From contig OX638131.1 of the NCBI GenBank assembly GCA_951804985.1, positions 38,347,544 through 38,411,543 of the forward strand: DNA of 64,000 nt. The letters are read 5' to 3'. The DNA comes from Dryomyza anilis (lineage: Eukaryota; Arthropoda; Insecta; Diptera; Dryomyzidae). The position numbers were made by a program, and so were the translations under genes. The notes beneath the pieces were generated by a model, which saw only the letters and a program-made list of their open reading frames with translations, was not told the origin of the DNA and did no database searches. The first letter of the stretch is position 1. Every line of letters starts with the position of its first letter. Below are positions 1 to 11,389 of the stretch, piece after piece.

Positions 1-440
1 TGTTGACATTTGTATCACTTTTGTTTATGCGAATTTTGGTATTATTGGAACAAATCCAATTATTTTTTTATTTTAATATATTTTTATTAATGTTCAGCTG
101 CAACATCTGCTCACCGATCGACTTGCAACGGCCGACTGTCGCAATCGCTATCCCAGAACTTATCCAATGTTTTCACAGTTGTTTTTCGTATTTTGCATTT
201 GTCAATATATCGTTCTTAATCATTTTAAATATGTATTGGTTAAATATACTAAATACCCCATATATAGGGGAGAATGTATATCGATTTACATCATCCATTT
301 GTCACAATTGTGGATCTATATATAATATTTAACCATTTTGCACAAATTGGAAACATACCTCTGCTATTCAAATTGGGTCAAATTGACCCACGCATTGTCA
401 TAAATATAAAATTCGATATAACTACATCTGTTTTTTTTTA
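1..440. other. Intergenic, with a GC-richer patch of unknown role
   Basis: No gene is recognised. Positions 90-170 are clearly more GC-rich than the AT-rich surroundings. On the minus strand a GTGAGC donor-like site lies near 115. On the plus strand the patch follows a CAG acceptor-like site at 97-99 and stays open to about 330. Either strand could be a piece of a real exon cut by the window edge, but no protein family is recognisable. Confidence 0.3.
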
Positions 441-443
441 TTA

Positions 444-449
444 AAATAT

Positions 450-496
<47 letters not shown>

Positions 497-500
497 TTAT
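444..500. repeat. (TTTA)n microsatellite
   Basis: About 13 consecutive copies of a 4-bp ATTT/TTTA unit, nearly perfect. Confidence 0.9.
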
Positions 501-776
501 TTTGTATATTTAAATTGAACAATAACAAAAAATACACTCAATACGAATATTTTGAAATATCTAAAATAGTGATTTTCCAGAAAAATTGTGTAATTTTCAA
601 CCAATTTTTGCAGAAGGGTTAAAAATACCCACAATTATACAAATACTTCAGGGTTGACTGAATTTCTAATTTAAATTTATGATTATAATAGTGATTATAA
701 TAAAATTTTTACAATTTTCAAATAAGATAGAAATTTAAAACCCCTTCGATATGCTCTTGAATTGGAAATGTAAAAA

Positions 777-1270
777 TTGCTTGGACGAATAAGTCTTCGT
801 GTAAGAATTGACTTGGAAAGAAATGTCCGTGAAATAATTGTCTCGGTAATTTCTGGGTTAAATCATAGGGAATACCTATCCAAGAAAGAATTGTCTGCGA
901 AAGAATTGTCTAAGAAAGAATTGTCTAAGAAAGAATTGTCTGAGAAAGAATTGCCTGCGAAACAATTGTCTGAGAAACAATTTTTGAGATAGAATTGTCT
1001 CTGGGAATAATTATCCCTGTGAAAATTCTGTTTATGAATTCCATTTGGGAAAAGTGTTTTGACAAAGAATTCCTTTTTTGGCTGTATTAGTTTATGCGTT
1101 GGACCCTACCCTACCTGCAACTATCAATATCTTTTTCTGAGAAAGAATTGCCTAAGAAATAATAGTCTGAGAAACAATTTTCTGAGAAAGAATTGTCTCT
1201 GGGAATAATTATCCCTGTGAAAATTCTGTTTATGAATTCCCTTTGGGAAAACTGTTTTGACAGAGAATTA
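777..1270. repeat. Minisatellite, 15-bp unit (GAAAGAATTGTCTAA type)
   Basis: Repeated units of GAAAGAATTGTCTAA with variants run from about 840 to 1000. A second block at about 1136-1210 is followed by the same unique tail (TCTCTGGGAATAATTATCCC) seen after the first block, so a 180-bp segment appears duplicated. The unit length and the flanking GAGAAAAGTT-like words resemble the 15-bp arrays at 27.7 kb and 51.9 kb, which end in Helitron-like termini. This is probably a decayed member of that family; no terminus is visible here. Confidence 0.7.
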
Positions 1271-1301
1271 CTTTTTTGGGTTACAACATTTAGCGTCTTT
1301 A

Positions 1302-1675
1302 GCTCTATTGGTTTATGCGTTGGACTTCGATTGAAAAGTTGCTGGTACGAAATACTACGAGTCGAAAGGTCCCGGGTATCGAACCCTACCAGCAACTATC
1401 AACATCAGACAATGTCAAACCTTTGAGTACAAACATAACACGCACAGCTCAAATGTTGAGTGAGCTCGTCCTAAGTTCTTTATGACTGTAACTTCAAACT
1501 ATTATTATGCGGGGTGAGTACTTTTCATACGCAATATTTTACTCTCGTAAGTTTGACATTTACTGTCGAGAGGTAACGCGGTTTAGAACAATGTTCGGTA
1601 CCCCAGCACAGATTTGAACATGGGACCTTTCGACTCACAGTCAAACGCACTGACCTCTGAGTTATCGACGCTCTA
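1302..1675. mobile_element. Two degraded SINE fragments in opposite orientation
   Basis: 1302-1494 on the plus strand carries parts of the tRNA-like head and the 3' body (TTTGAGTACAAACATAACAC, then AACTATTATTAT) of the SINE present in full at 31.2 kb. 1498-1675 carries the reverse-complement head and body (CTCGTAAGTTTGACATTTAC through GACCTTTCGACTCACAGTC). Both are diverged and incomplete. Confidence 0.75.
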
Positions 1676-1884
1676 AATAAAAAAAATATTAAAATAATAA
1701 AATCAAATTATTTTAAAACTGCGCACGTTTCGTTTTCTGTTACATTATTTTATTTTCTTTATTTACATGAATGCAATTTAAATATTTATATGTGATAAGA
1801 GAAAAGCAGCGATTGTGTTAATGCAAAATGTAAAAATTTATCATTATGAACGACCTTCAAATTAGTAGTCGGTTCTCAACATTT

Positions 1885-4800
1885 TTATGATTTTTGCAAC
1901 TCCTGACGCAATAAACGCTTTTCGAATAACATGGTGCCGTATGGACGTATAGTGATGTAGTAGACAATCTCGACAAAACTAAGTAGACTGGCGCCTACAA
2001 AGAGCCCCGTAGTGCCACCAATAGATACTAAAAATACACAAAGCGGTAGATGTCATTAATAGATTTTATCATGTGGGAATCGGTATGTGCGAATACGAAC
2101 CTACTAAATCCAATTTTCCGCGCACCACATTGCGTTTATAGCGTTCCGTTGGCAACTCTATCAGGGAAATTTCTATTTTTGATATCGGATTATGATGACC
2201 GTAAATGCTGCATGATGGTGGAAAGATATTATGAAATGTAATTGGTAAATGGTAAATTTATATTATTGTATATAAAAAATAATAAAATCAGTTTTTTTCT
2301 CTCTCGGTATATTACCCGATATGATGTAAAAACTAATAAATCGTTGGCTAATTTAATTACATAATTTTAGAAAAACCAAAATTCAAATTTAAAAGTTCTT
2401 CTCAAGAATTTGTATTGTGAATTGAGATCGTGATCAATAGCAAATGTTTTAAAAACTTCGTCTGATTTACAACCTTATATCATAAAACAAATCGTGTGAC
2501 TGCCAGATAATTCATTTGTAATTACTTCGTCTATAAATTGTTATAACGTAACCTATACGTTTTGTTTCATCTGTCCTTTCGTACCATTGTTAATTTTAAT
2601 TTTCCTACATATACAATCGCCTGCAAAATTAAAAACCTATTGTGTAAGTTTACAAATATTTCGGCGAAATTAATTTTAAAGCATTTTTATTTTTTTTACT
2701 TGTTCATTTCGTCATCGATTTTGTTCTGTTTATTTCAAATAAATTTTGTCAATCGAATTCCAAACGTTCTTTGACGGATTCGTTTTCATTTTACGTTATA
2801 AGAGCGTTAGTTCATCTACACTCAAAATAAAAAGTTAGCTATTAATAGCAAACTCTGAATGCTAAATTTTAGCAAACTTTAAATTGCATTTACATCATAC
2901 TTTTATTTGCAATAGCGAACTGTTTGCTAGGAACCTTAGTTCTGCTAGTTCTCAAGATCATGGCAGTGTCACTGGTGTGCAAATCACTAATATAGCTAGC
3001 AGCTGAATGTGTCTATGATTCTTAGACGCTTATTCGACAACATGTTTATTTAAAGGGATATTTCTTCTACGTAATAATAATGTACACATGCAAGAGTGAA
3101 ATGAAGGTTAATAGCCAGATATTGTATTTCGATGTGACTGAGTGCTCTCACATGTGAGTGCCATCGTCTAAGAAGTTGTATTTCATATCCTCACACATTC
3201 CGCCCGTCAAGCCCTTACGTTGATTTTGATGGTTCTTACTTTCTACGACACTTCAAAACATGTCGTGTTACCAGCAAATAAATTTCAGATTAAAAACATA
3301 AAAACTTATTTAAAAGTTACGAATTTTTTAATCTGGAAATATTTATTTCAGGAACAAAATGAGACTTGATTTGAGAATGGAATATCGAATATCGATTCGG
3401 TAAACAAAAAAACAGCTATTCTGAAAAAGTTTTTCTGGGTCAATTTTGTTTGTGTCTATTTCATCATTTTTGCATTTTTGCAAATCATTTGGATTTTTTT
3501 GATGAAAAGAAATGTGTATTGTATTAAAAAAATGATTTAAGATTGTTCTGAATCCTTTTTAGGTGCAATTAGTGCTTTGTTTCGTGATCATTTTAGTGAA
3601 CGGAGCCAAAAAAAGCTGCCGTCTAATTTGACACAACGTTCATGCCGTTTAGTTTTATGAAATATAAATTATTTCTTTACGTCGGCGCAAACCGTGTGAC
3701 GTCCAACGTTTTGCATTTTTGCTATTTTAGCAACCTTTTTTGCTACTTGTTACAGACTTTTTATTTCGAGTGTAGATTTCGGTCGATCTCATCTAATAAT
3801 ACTAATACTAATCGAGAAATTTAAAATCTTAATTATGAGAAATGCTGATAAAGATCACGCACGGTTTTGTCTCGAAATTCGTGACGATATTCCAGAACAA
3901 GATTGGTCACAGTAGTCAGAAATATATTCGAGAATGAGATATCATCACCGGAGAATTAATTTGCTGCACACGCAATTTTTGGGAAAATGGAGTTAGGAGT
4001 TAAATTTAAATGAACTCTTTCTAATTTCGTTATACATTTTTCGATATTTTACATCAAATCTCAGATAGTATTCTTTATAAAAAAAAGCTCACGTGTAATT
4101 TTCTTGAAATAAATGAATTTTTCATTTCATTTCATTATTTATAATCATAAAGCCAACATTCATCATAAAGATCATTCTCTTGAAATATAATTTCCATTTT
4201 TTGTTTTTTTTTTTCGTTTCTTTTTTATTATCTAAACCAAGTCAGTGGTGTATGAAGCAAACAAACGCGCGTTGATGATATATTTCAAATCTGCTAGTAC
4301 GGGGCAATATTAAGATTCCGAGTTCCAATGTAGGAAATGCCAGGCCTGACGACGGGCTAAAGACTCAACCAGCACTGGCAGACCAATGCTTGGTTAATAA
4401 ACATTCGCCCAAGACTCAGCCAGAATTGGTAGACCAAGGCCTGGTAAGGTAGTATTCGCCCAAGATCCAGCCAGAACTGACAAACCAATGCTTGGTTAAA
4501 ATACCTTTGCCCAAGACTCAGCTAGTAGTGACAAATGCGGGTCTGGTTAAGTAGTTCTCGCCCAAGACTCAGCCAGAACTAACCGACATATGCTTGGGTA
4601 TACCCAATAAATTCCACGTGGACTCGAAATCGAATTTCCTGCGTACAAGTTTGGAACCCTACCCGTTACGCTCACTTGAATTGTCTAATTAGAAAAAATT
4701 TATAAAATTTTGTTATTGAAACAAAAATCGCAGACAAAGTAACATAGAGTCAGGAATTCGATTCCAGCCAGCTAGTGACAACTGATTTTTTTTCTACAAT

Positions 4801-6682
4801 TGTTAAATTACTTAAAATTGGAAAATTTGAAAATTGTATAAAATTAATGAGAAATAAAATAAGTAGAATGGAAGAAAAAGAAGGGAAAGTAAAAAATGTA
4901 AATATTTTTACATTTTTCAAAATGGTCCGGTCCTGGCCCATTATTATTATATTATTTTGGCCAAGTATTTTTTGCCAGCCTTGGCCAAATACTTAGAGCC
5001 AGTCTTGCGCCCTTCTCATCATTCCAAGGCTTAACCAGTATTCAGGGTACCAGACCTGGCCCAGAGTAATGCATTCTTGGCGCAAGACTGGCCGAACCTT
5101 GGGCCCATCGTTTTTTTCCTACATGGGTTGTATAAACAGATTTAAAAACTCTCGTAAAATCTCAAAGTCATCAAATCTGAATAAATCTTTTTGGAAATAT
5201 AAAAAAATAAGGTAAGTATATGTAAGGGTATTGAGGTAGGTAAAGTATTTGAAAAATAATATCCTACTTCTCTTTGCTGTCGTGCACCGTTGAAATGTCC
5301 ACTTCCGTACATGAAGGCAGACAATCGCACACCAGACCCTTGCGTCCATGCGACCACTTTGCAATGATCACCGACAGATCCTCGTAGTTGCGATTTAGAC
5401 ACTCGAGCCCGTCCATATTGCAGAGTTGCCAGTCTGGCGAATTCGGCGACAGGTGGCTGGAGCAGTTGCACAATTCCATTTGGCGGTCTTTACGACATTG
5501 CACCGTACAGGCGCTATAACTATAAAAGTGATGAACATCCAGGATATTCTCATCGCTGAAGCGGCAATTACGTTGTGCTACGCTGGTCTCTCGAATCTGC
5601 TCATCATTCTGAATGTCACGTTTGGCAAAATGCCGACTAGAAAATACAGATTTTGAAAAAGTATTTCATAATATTTTCAAACAGTCGTAACTAACATAAA
5701 AGAGACGTAGGGTCCAATGACTAGATAATCCGTTTTGGGTGTAACCAAAGTGGGTACCTCCTCCTCGCCGAGTATAAAAACAGTGGCCTCCGTGCTCAGC
5801 TCCATTTGTAATGAGCCCGGACCGGTGAAACGGTTCGAATACATATTCAATTTTGGGCCGCTCTTGCTGAGGACACAACAAAGCATCACAGCTAAGTGTT
5901 ATCAAATATAAATAAAACCCATCATTTACCCTGTTTGCACCGAATTGATGGCATAGCAAATGCCCAGCTCTGTCTCAATGCGTTTGAAGAAGCGACAACA
6001 GTCGAAGGGTTTCTCATTCCACAGACAGTTTTGTATGGAATCGACGCAGGACGAGCGCACCAACTGTGCATAGTACGAGAAATTTGAATAGAAGCAACTC
6101 TCGGCAGGCTCTTCGCCGCCACATTCGTGCACCGTATGATAGGATTCGCCACGGAAGAAGGCAATTTCACTGAGCACCTCCTCGAGCGTAAAATCGTGAT
6201 CGACACCCCAGAGTCTAGAACGAAGTGCGTTCATAAAATATGAAACATTTGTACAGAACCAAGATCTACTACTCACTGTTCCGCTACTTCCTGTATGCGA
6301 TCCATATTCTTTGATTCACAGACCACTATAGCTGGAAAATTCGTATCCCAATCGCGATATGAACTCTCGACCACAAAAGTGATGGCATTATTCTCAAAAG
6401 CATCTGAAGTAGTTTTGTAAAATCATTACAAAAAATCAAATAACTCTTAGGAAACTTACCCAGTGATACTCTTATTAATTGCCACGATGCAAACCAGGAG
6501 ACCACCAAACAAATAACCCAAAAAATTCTCTCCAACCAACACGCATCCTTGTCCACAATAAATCTGGCACCATGTAGTGTAGAATTTTGCAGATATTCCT
6601 CAAGCACATTTGGAATACGCATTATGCTCGCAGTGGATGTGTACTGCTGTCCAATGTGGTTCACATAATAACTTTGGCTCAT
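1885..6682 (-). CDS. Pickpocket (ppk) family DEG/ENaC sodium channel subunit
   Basis: Amiloride-sensitive-type cation channel subunit of the plasma membrane; fly ppk proteins form trimeric channels in sensory neurons, trachea or epithelia. I assembled seven coding exons: 6682-6460, 6403-6277, 6214-5930, 5866-5696, 5636-5268, 2207-2101, 2027-1885. All have GT/AG borders and compatible phases, giving 474 residues. Seen in the protein: short cytoplasmic N-terminus with the LHGARFI gating motif (about 36-42), TM1 at about 50-72, a Cys-rich extracellular domain (VHECGG, CCRFF, ETELGICYAINS, CNCSSHLSPNSPDWQLCN, CDCLPSC), then LPTERYKRNVVRGKLDLVVS and TM2 with the GGTTGLFVGASLLSFVE pore signature (about 431-447; selectivity filter GAS). 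All hallmark parts are present, so the gene looks functional. The start is the first in-frame ATG after an in-frame stop. The 3-kb intron before the TM2 exons holds transposons. The exact ppk orthologue is not assigned. Confidence 0.93.
2819..3772. mobile_element. Non-autonomous DNA transposon with TA-flanked terminal inverted repeats
   Basis: Termini CACTCAAAATAAAAAG (left) and CTTTTTATTTCGAGTG (right) are inverted repeats flanked by TA on both sides. Subterminal TTTTAGCAAAC/GTTGCTAAAATAG-like words are also inverted. There is no transposase ORF. It lies in the large ppk intron and contains most of another repeat (about 3110-3715) that also occurs at 43.7-44.4 kb. Confidence 0.75.
3110..3715 (-). 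mobile_element. Truncated copy of the 706-bp TIR element found at 43.7 kb
   Basis: Starts AGCCAGATATTGTATTTCGA and follows the reverse complement of 43736-44441 with indels, including the stretches around AGCTGCCGTCTAATTTGACA and TTTACGTCGGCGCAAACCGT. The far terminus is missing where it runs into the outer element. Confidence 0.75.
3776..4353. other. ppk intron, no recognised feature
   Basis: AT-rich sequence between two repeats inside the large ppk intron; no gene or repeat boundary seen. Confidence 0.5.
4354..4611. repeat. Minisatellite with 51-bp unit, about five copies
   Basis: The word GCCCAAGACTCAGCCAGAAC recurs with starts at 4407, 4458, 4509 and 4560, an exact 51-bp spacing, and a diverged first copy starts at about 4354. 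Units also share GACCAATGCTTGGTTAA. Located in the large ppk intron. Confidence 0.9.
4915..5112. repeat. Degenerate GGCCAAG/CTTGGCC-rich segment
   Basis: Several short direct and inverted words (TTGGCCAAATACTT, AAGGCTTAACCAG, AGACCTGGCCCAGAG, GCAAGACTGGCC) resemble parts of the 51-bp repeat at 4.4 kb in scattered order. No clear period. Confidence 0.4.
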
Positions 6683-6714
6683 GAGTAGTTTCAATATTTA
6701 TTGATATCACTTAC

Positions 6715-6781
6715 ATTTGTAAATGTCCTGTAGATTTGTTATCAGCACGCACTGACAGCAGCTGAAATTATTCCCAGACAT
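6715..6781 (-). other. Possible 5' non-coding or upstream exon of the ppk gene
   Basis: On the minus strand an ATG at 6781-6779 opens a short frame (MSGNNFSCCQCVLITNLQDI...) that ends at a good GTAAGT donor (6714-6709), just upstream of the ppk start. Its phase does not match any acceptor that would continue the ppk frame, so if transcribed it is more likely a 5' UTR exon with an upstream ORF than part of the channel protein. Confidence 0.35.
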
Positions 6782-6782
6782 A

Positions 6783-8300
6783 TTTTTAGCATGTCGTATA
6801 ATGCAATTAGAACAGAGTGAATTAACGAACAAATTCCCAAAAAAATATTTTTCATTTTAATTGTAATAGTAATTTTATGCGGTAAAGATCAAGATATAAT
6901 CATCTAAAACAATTTTTTGTCTAAAATCGGATCACACCAAATCGATTCCAGTTATCATGTATGGGCCATTCCACACCAAATCGACCAGTGATTGGAGCTC
7001 ACCTTCTTCGATTAAAATGAAATTTGGGCAACTGATAAAGGATATTGAGACATGCATTGATCAATTTTCTATTTTTCCACCACTACTTCCAGAGATACAG
7101 TGGTTCAAAGTTACAAAAAATGGGCCAAAAATTTGATTGTTCAAATTAAAATATCTCTTAAACTAGAAATGCTGGAAACTCCGTTGAGCGATCGTTTTAA
7201 AGCTAATAGAACAAGCTTTTAGAAGAAATAAATTGTTATTTCCAAAGTATCCTTGCACTTCAAAATTGACGTCCTTAAAAAGTAGTAATCTCGATATATA
7301 TCTCGATACTTTTTATCAGTTGCCCAAATGTCATTGAAATTAAAAGGTATTTTACCTCAATTTTGACTCTTTTGGTCGCTTTGGAGAACTGATATGTAAT
7401 TCGAAATAGTAGCTAAACTGGTTTGCTGGTACCGAAATACCGTCTTAAACAACACACTGTGCCAAAATTTTCCCAAATTGATAATCCAGAATGGACTTCA
7501 AAAATTTGCTGATCTTGTCATAAAATATTCATTTTGTAAATTTAATGTATTATTAAAAAAGAAAAATGAACTTACATTTTCAGTAAAGCAGCAGAATAAA
7601 CACAACTTTGCTAAAAATTTAAAAACCGGTTAAACCGAATCAAAAACGAGTTAGGAAAGTTAGGTCACATGGGTAAGTTCGGTCACATGAGGCGGACTTT
7701 TATGGTCGGTCGGGCCTGACTTTGGAATACCATACACTCTTGGTGGATATATTAGTGGTATAATTTGGTGGGATAATTTTTTATAATTTACGACTAAAAT
7801 TTCCACTACAAAAAATTGGTAAAAAAATGAAAAAATTAAAATGTGGTAATACTTTTCGAGTTATTGGTTCCTAAAGAGTTCTATAATAGTGACTTGTATG
7901 GGAGGTGTGCGTGTCCGTTGACCGATTTTGCTCAAATCCAAACTCCGAACCATTTTTGGGATAAAACGTATTTAAACCAAATTTCATTACATTCTGGCTA
8001 TTATTTTTCAAGTTACCTTGAATCCGGTCAGACAGCAAGACAGACATGATAAAATTCTCTCCAGATGTGATGCTAATCAATACTATATAAGAGGCGTTAC
8101 AATATTCGTACATACTTCATATTACCTGTACCCCATGATTGTAGTAATTATTTGTTTTGTTTTAAAATTATCGCTTTTAAAAATGTACTAAATCAAGCCA
8201 TAATTAAGTAATAAATTTTTAACTGTGCACCTACATTGACATAGTAATGGAATTTCTGTTGCATTGCGTCTAATTTTAGTAAGAGCGTTGATCTTTCGTT
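6783..8300. other. Intergenic; unclassified dispersed-repeat-like sequence
   Basis: No gene recognised. 6940-7340 and 7840-8060 read like decayed transposon sequence: the word CACACCAAATCGA occurs twice near 6940-6990, and a CGGTCAGACAGCAAGACAGACA tract lies near 8025-8045. No terminal repeats or intact frames are visible. Confidence 0.4.
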
Positions 8301-8309
8301 GTATTTTAG

Positions 8310-9920
8310 TACACTCGGAAAAAAGTTGAACAAATTATAAAACTACCAGCATTTTATTGTTTTCACGTGAAGTAAAATGTTAAAATGTTATTTAATATAG
8401 TCACACAAAATATCCTCGTTTGTCTTAATGTCGAAATTAATGTAATACGAAATTACCATACATGTATTAGGAATGAAGTTTAATTAAATTATAATCGAAA
8501 TTGAATTTATTTTTGTTCACGTGTAAACATTATTATATTGTCCAGCATAATCTGTCAAATTTACCATAAATATGTTACAATACCAACATAAAATTGTAAT
8601 TGCATTTGAATAAACTATTTCTTGGCAATTTACTTGGTTAAAACTATGTTTCGAAATACAGAAAATGCTAATCAAATCTAAATACAACGTATGTTCGCCA
8701 CGCTCGTCTTAATTCGATAATTTATCGACTGACGAAGTTGGCAACGTTGTGCAGCATTTTCTACCTATGCCATCTTTTGCCATCGTTTGAACATATTGAT
8801 GTTTAAAAACAAACAAAAAAGAAATAGGATTTAAATAAATGTATTCTTGCAGCATTCTTCTTGTATACGAAGTTGGCACGCGTTGAGCAGAATTTTCTAC
8901 CAACGTCTCTTTTGTCGTCGTTTGAAGTATGTATAGGGTCATTTTAAACATACTAATGTTTGCAAATAAACAAAAAATGAATTCTTGTATATAAAGTTGA
9001 CACTCGGTGATCGCCATTTTCTGCGTACGTGTCTTTTGTTGTTCGTTGAGAAAACGTGTTCGCGTCGGTAATAATTTTGTTATTTGTAAATTAAATAAAT
9101 ATATAAATTGTGTTACAAAAACTACAAATAGTAACAGAGTATAATATATTGTAGTATATAATTTCTGAAACTAATGTGAAAAAACCGCAAATAAAAATCT
9201 GTGTTTCGATTTTAAAACAGAATTTGGCATGTTTTTTTAGAAAAGCCTCCGTGAATTCCTATGTGCTATGCTATGTGCTGTACTGAGATCAACTGTAACT
9301 GTACCAAATATAAAGCGAGCCTGGATCGTCTGGTTTAGCGTCTGCTGGTGCAATTGTGCATTCATTGATGCTGTCACTTGTACTTGCAGCTTTAAACGAA
9401 TTTGTTATTTATGCATTTAAAAATTTATATATGAATTCAATTATTATAAATTCCCACTGTGCATGTTTAAAGAATTTTAATAAAAATTAATAAAAAAACA
9501 TTTTATTTTATTTTCAGCATTTCTTTCCAAAAATATGTAAATATGTTTCTATGCAAACATACTACTTTTTGAACTGAAACAACTGATATGTTTCACTGGA
9601 AACATATTTATATTCAGGTCGTTCAAAATCATGTTTTAATTTGAACATATTTATGTTTCGGTTCAAATATTTATTTTATATGTATGTAGTAATTATTATG
9701 TTTCCATTAGAACATACTCCATTTTAAGGGGCAACATTTAAATGTTTCCGGGATATTATAATGTAAGTCAGAGCTCATTACAACACTGTACAAGTCTCAA
9801 TACAACCCTGTTTACAAATGATTTATCAGTCAATTATATATTATGTTTACACAAAATTCCAAACGTACATGTTAATGCCTGCAAAATTATGTTTGGGAGA
9901 GCCCTTTTTTGCAACGTGTG
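8310..9920. mobile_element. Dispersed repeat family A, copy 1 (about 1.6 kb)
   Basis: Collinear with 46738-48200 over most of its length (shared blocks from TAATACGAAATTACCATACA to GTTTGGGAGAGCC), and partly with 22215-22515. The ends show a weak inverted repeat: the other copies begin CACGGATAGAAAAGAT, and the far end read in reverse begins CACACGTTGCAAAAAAGG. No conserved ORF. Best read as a non-autonomous DNA transposon. Confidence 0.75.
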
Positions 9921-9929
9921 ACAAACCAA

Positions 9930-10860
9930 CAACCTGTTTAAAACCAATTGAGATCTATCAACATTGCTAGCACTTATTATACTTGCACATAAAACATCTT
10001 TCTTCTGAAAAAGAGTCTACAAATTATATAACGAGAATTCGTTTTAATGTTACTGTTTTTCAATAGTGTTTCACTGTTGGGGAAAAGATTTACTTAAGAT
10101 CCTCTAAAGAAAACATATAGCTCATTTACTACAAACAAATATTTCGTTATCATATTTCGTTTTGTGTAAAAAATTCGTATTCATATCTTGTATACTCATC
10201 ACTTGAGAAGAGAATACGACGATATTACCTCATTTCATATGTCCCACACATTTCATATGTAAGGTGAGAGTAAATTTAAAACTTTAAACGCGTTTTCTGC
10301 AAAACCCTTTTTTGGGTTATGACAATCTTGTAGTAAATGGGCGATATGGAATTTCTGTCACTGTTCAAACAAAAGTAAATCTTGTCCCCAACAATGAAAA
10401 ACTGTGGAATTTATAAAAAATGCACGTTCTATAATCCTAGACTTTTTCAGAAGAAAGAAGATTTACACGAAGCTACATTAATGAAAATTAGAAGTTTCAT
10501 TAATCTAGCTCTTCTAGTTTTCATGCAATCCCACATACAGGCAGAAACTTACAAAACATTAGAACTTAATACACCTCATATGAATTATAACTGAATGTAA
10601 ATGAAGAAAAATAAGAAAAGCCTTTAAACGTTAGTAAAACGATGCAAACACATTTCAGATACAAGAAAAATATTATTTTCGTTATTTTTACTAAGTGTAC
10701 ATATGCAAATAACTTCACACTTGATTATCTGTTTAATTAAAACAGCTATAAACTAATAAAACATTAAACAAATATCATGAAATTTTACAATTAGTTAAAT
10801 GTATGTTATTTAATATTTAATAAAACTATACAGCAGTGAATTAGTTTATTACGAATATGG
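9930..10860. other. Intergenic, no recognised gene
   Basis: AT-rich, no coding signal beyond short chance frames, no repeat boundary detected. Confidence 0.5.
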
Positions 10861-10861
10861 T

Positions 10862-10987
10862 CTCACTTTTGAATGCGCTACAATTCTTATTATACGAAGA
10901 AGACCAATTTTGACGGTCACGAGATTCAATCCCAGGGCCTTTCAGCTCGCAGTCCAGCGCACTAAACACTGAGCCACGGACGCTACA
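10862..10987 (-). mobile_element. Degraded SINE head fragment
   Basis: Contains the reverse-complement tRNA-like head (CCTTTCAGCTCGCAGTCC ... ACTGAGCCACGGACGCT), as in the full copies at 31.2, 41.0 and 49.4 kb, but diverged and without the body. Confidence 0.65.
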
Positions 10988-11300
10988 TTTTGTATTGAAT
11001 AAGGCCTTAGATATAAAGTTGAAATATATAAAAGATACATTTGGAAAAAGCTTTTTTCGGCTTGTGTTGAAGGATTACAGTTTTTTGAATTATAATCCAG
11101 TATTTTTTTTTTTTTTGACAATGAATGACGCTGTTTTGGTAATAAACCCCTCAATGAGACGTAACTGCAAAATGTAGAGAGCTCGTGGGTTAGTAGAACT
11201 TTTGATAACAGATAAGTTGCTAAGTAAATAACAGTGATATCTAAATAAAAATAATAAAATTCGCATATTATTTATAACCAGCGTCAGCTGTACTAAAACG

Positions 11301-11336
11301 TATAAATTATTTTAAACTTCTGCTAAATTCAAATTG
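11301..11336 (+). promoter_or_regulatory. TATA-type core promoter of the EcKL gene
   Basis: TATAAATT starts at 11301 and an initiator-like TTCAAAT has its A at 11331, an ideal 30-bp spacing. The predicted 5' UTR would be about 59 nt. A second initiator-like TCAGT lies at about 11350. This is an inference from position and motif. Confidence 0.5.
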
Positions 11337-11389
11337 ACTGTACTCAACTCAGTGCCTGTCGGGCAATTCAAAATCAAGCATCTCCGAAA

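Noticed and set aside
5119..5267. Continuation of the ppk frame directly after 5268
   Set aside because: It runs into a stop after KEK; using the GTAGGA donor and the acceptor at 2207 restores the conserved LPTERYKRNVV-TM2 region in frame.
8709..9017. 102-codon minus-strand frame
   Set aside because: Lies wholly in dispersed repeat family A and is not conserved in the other copies.
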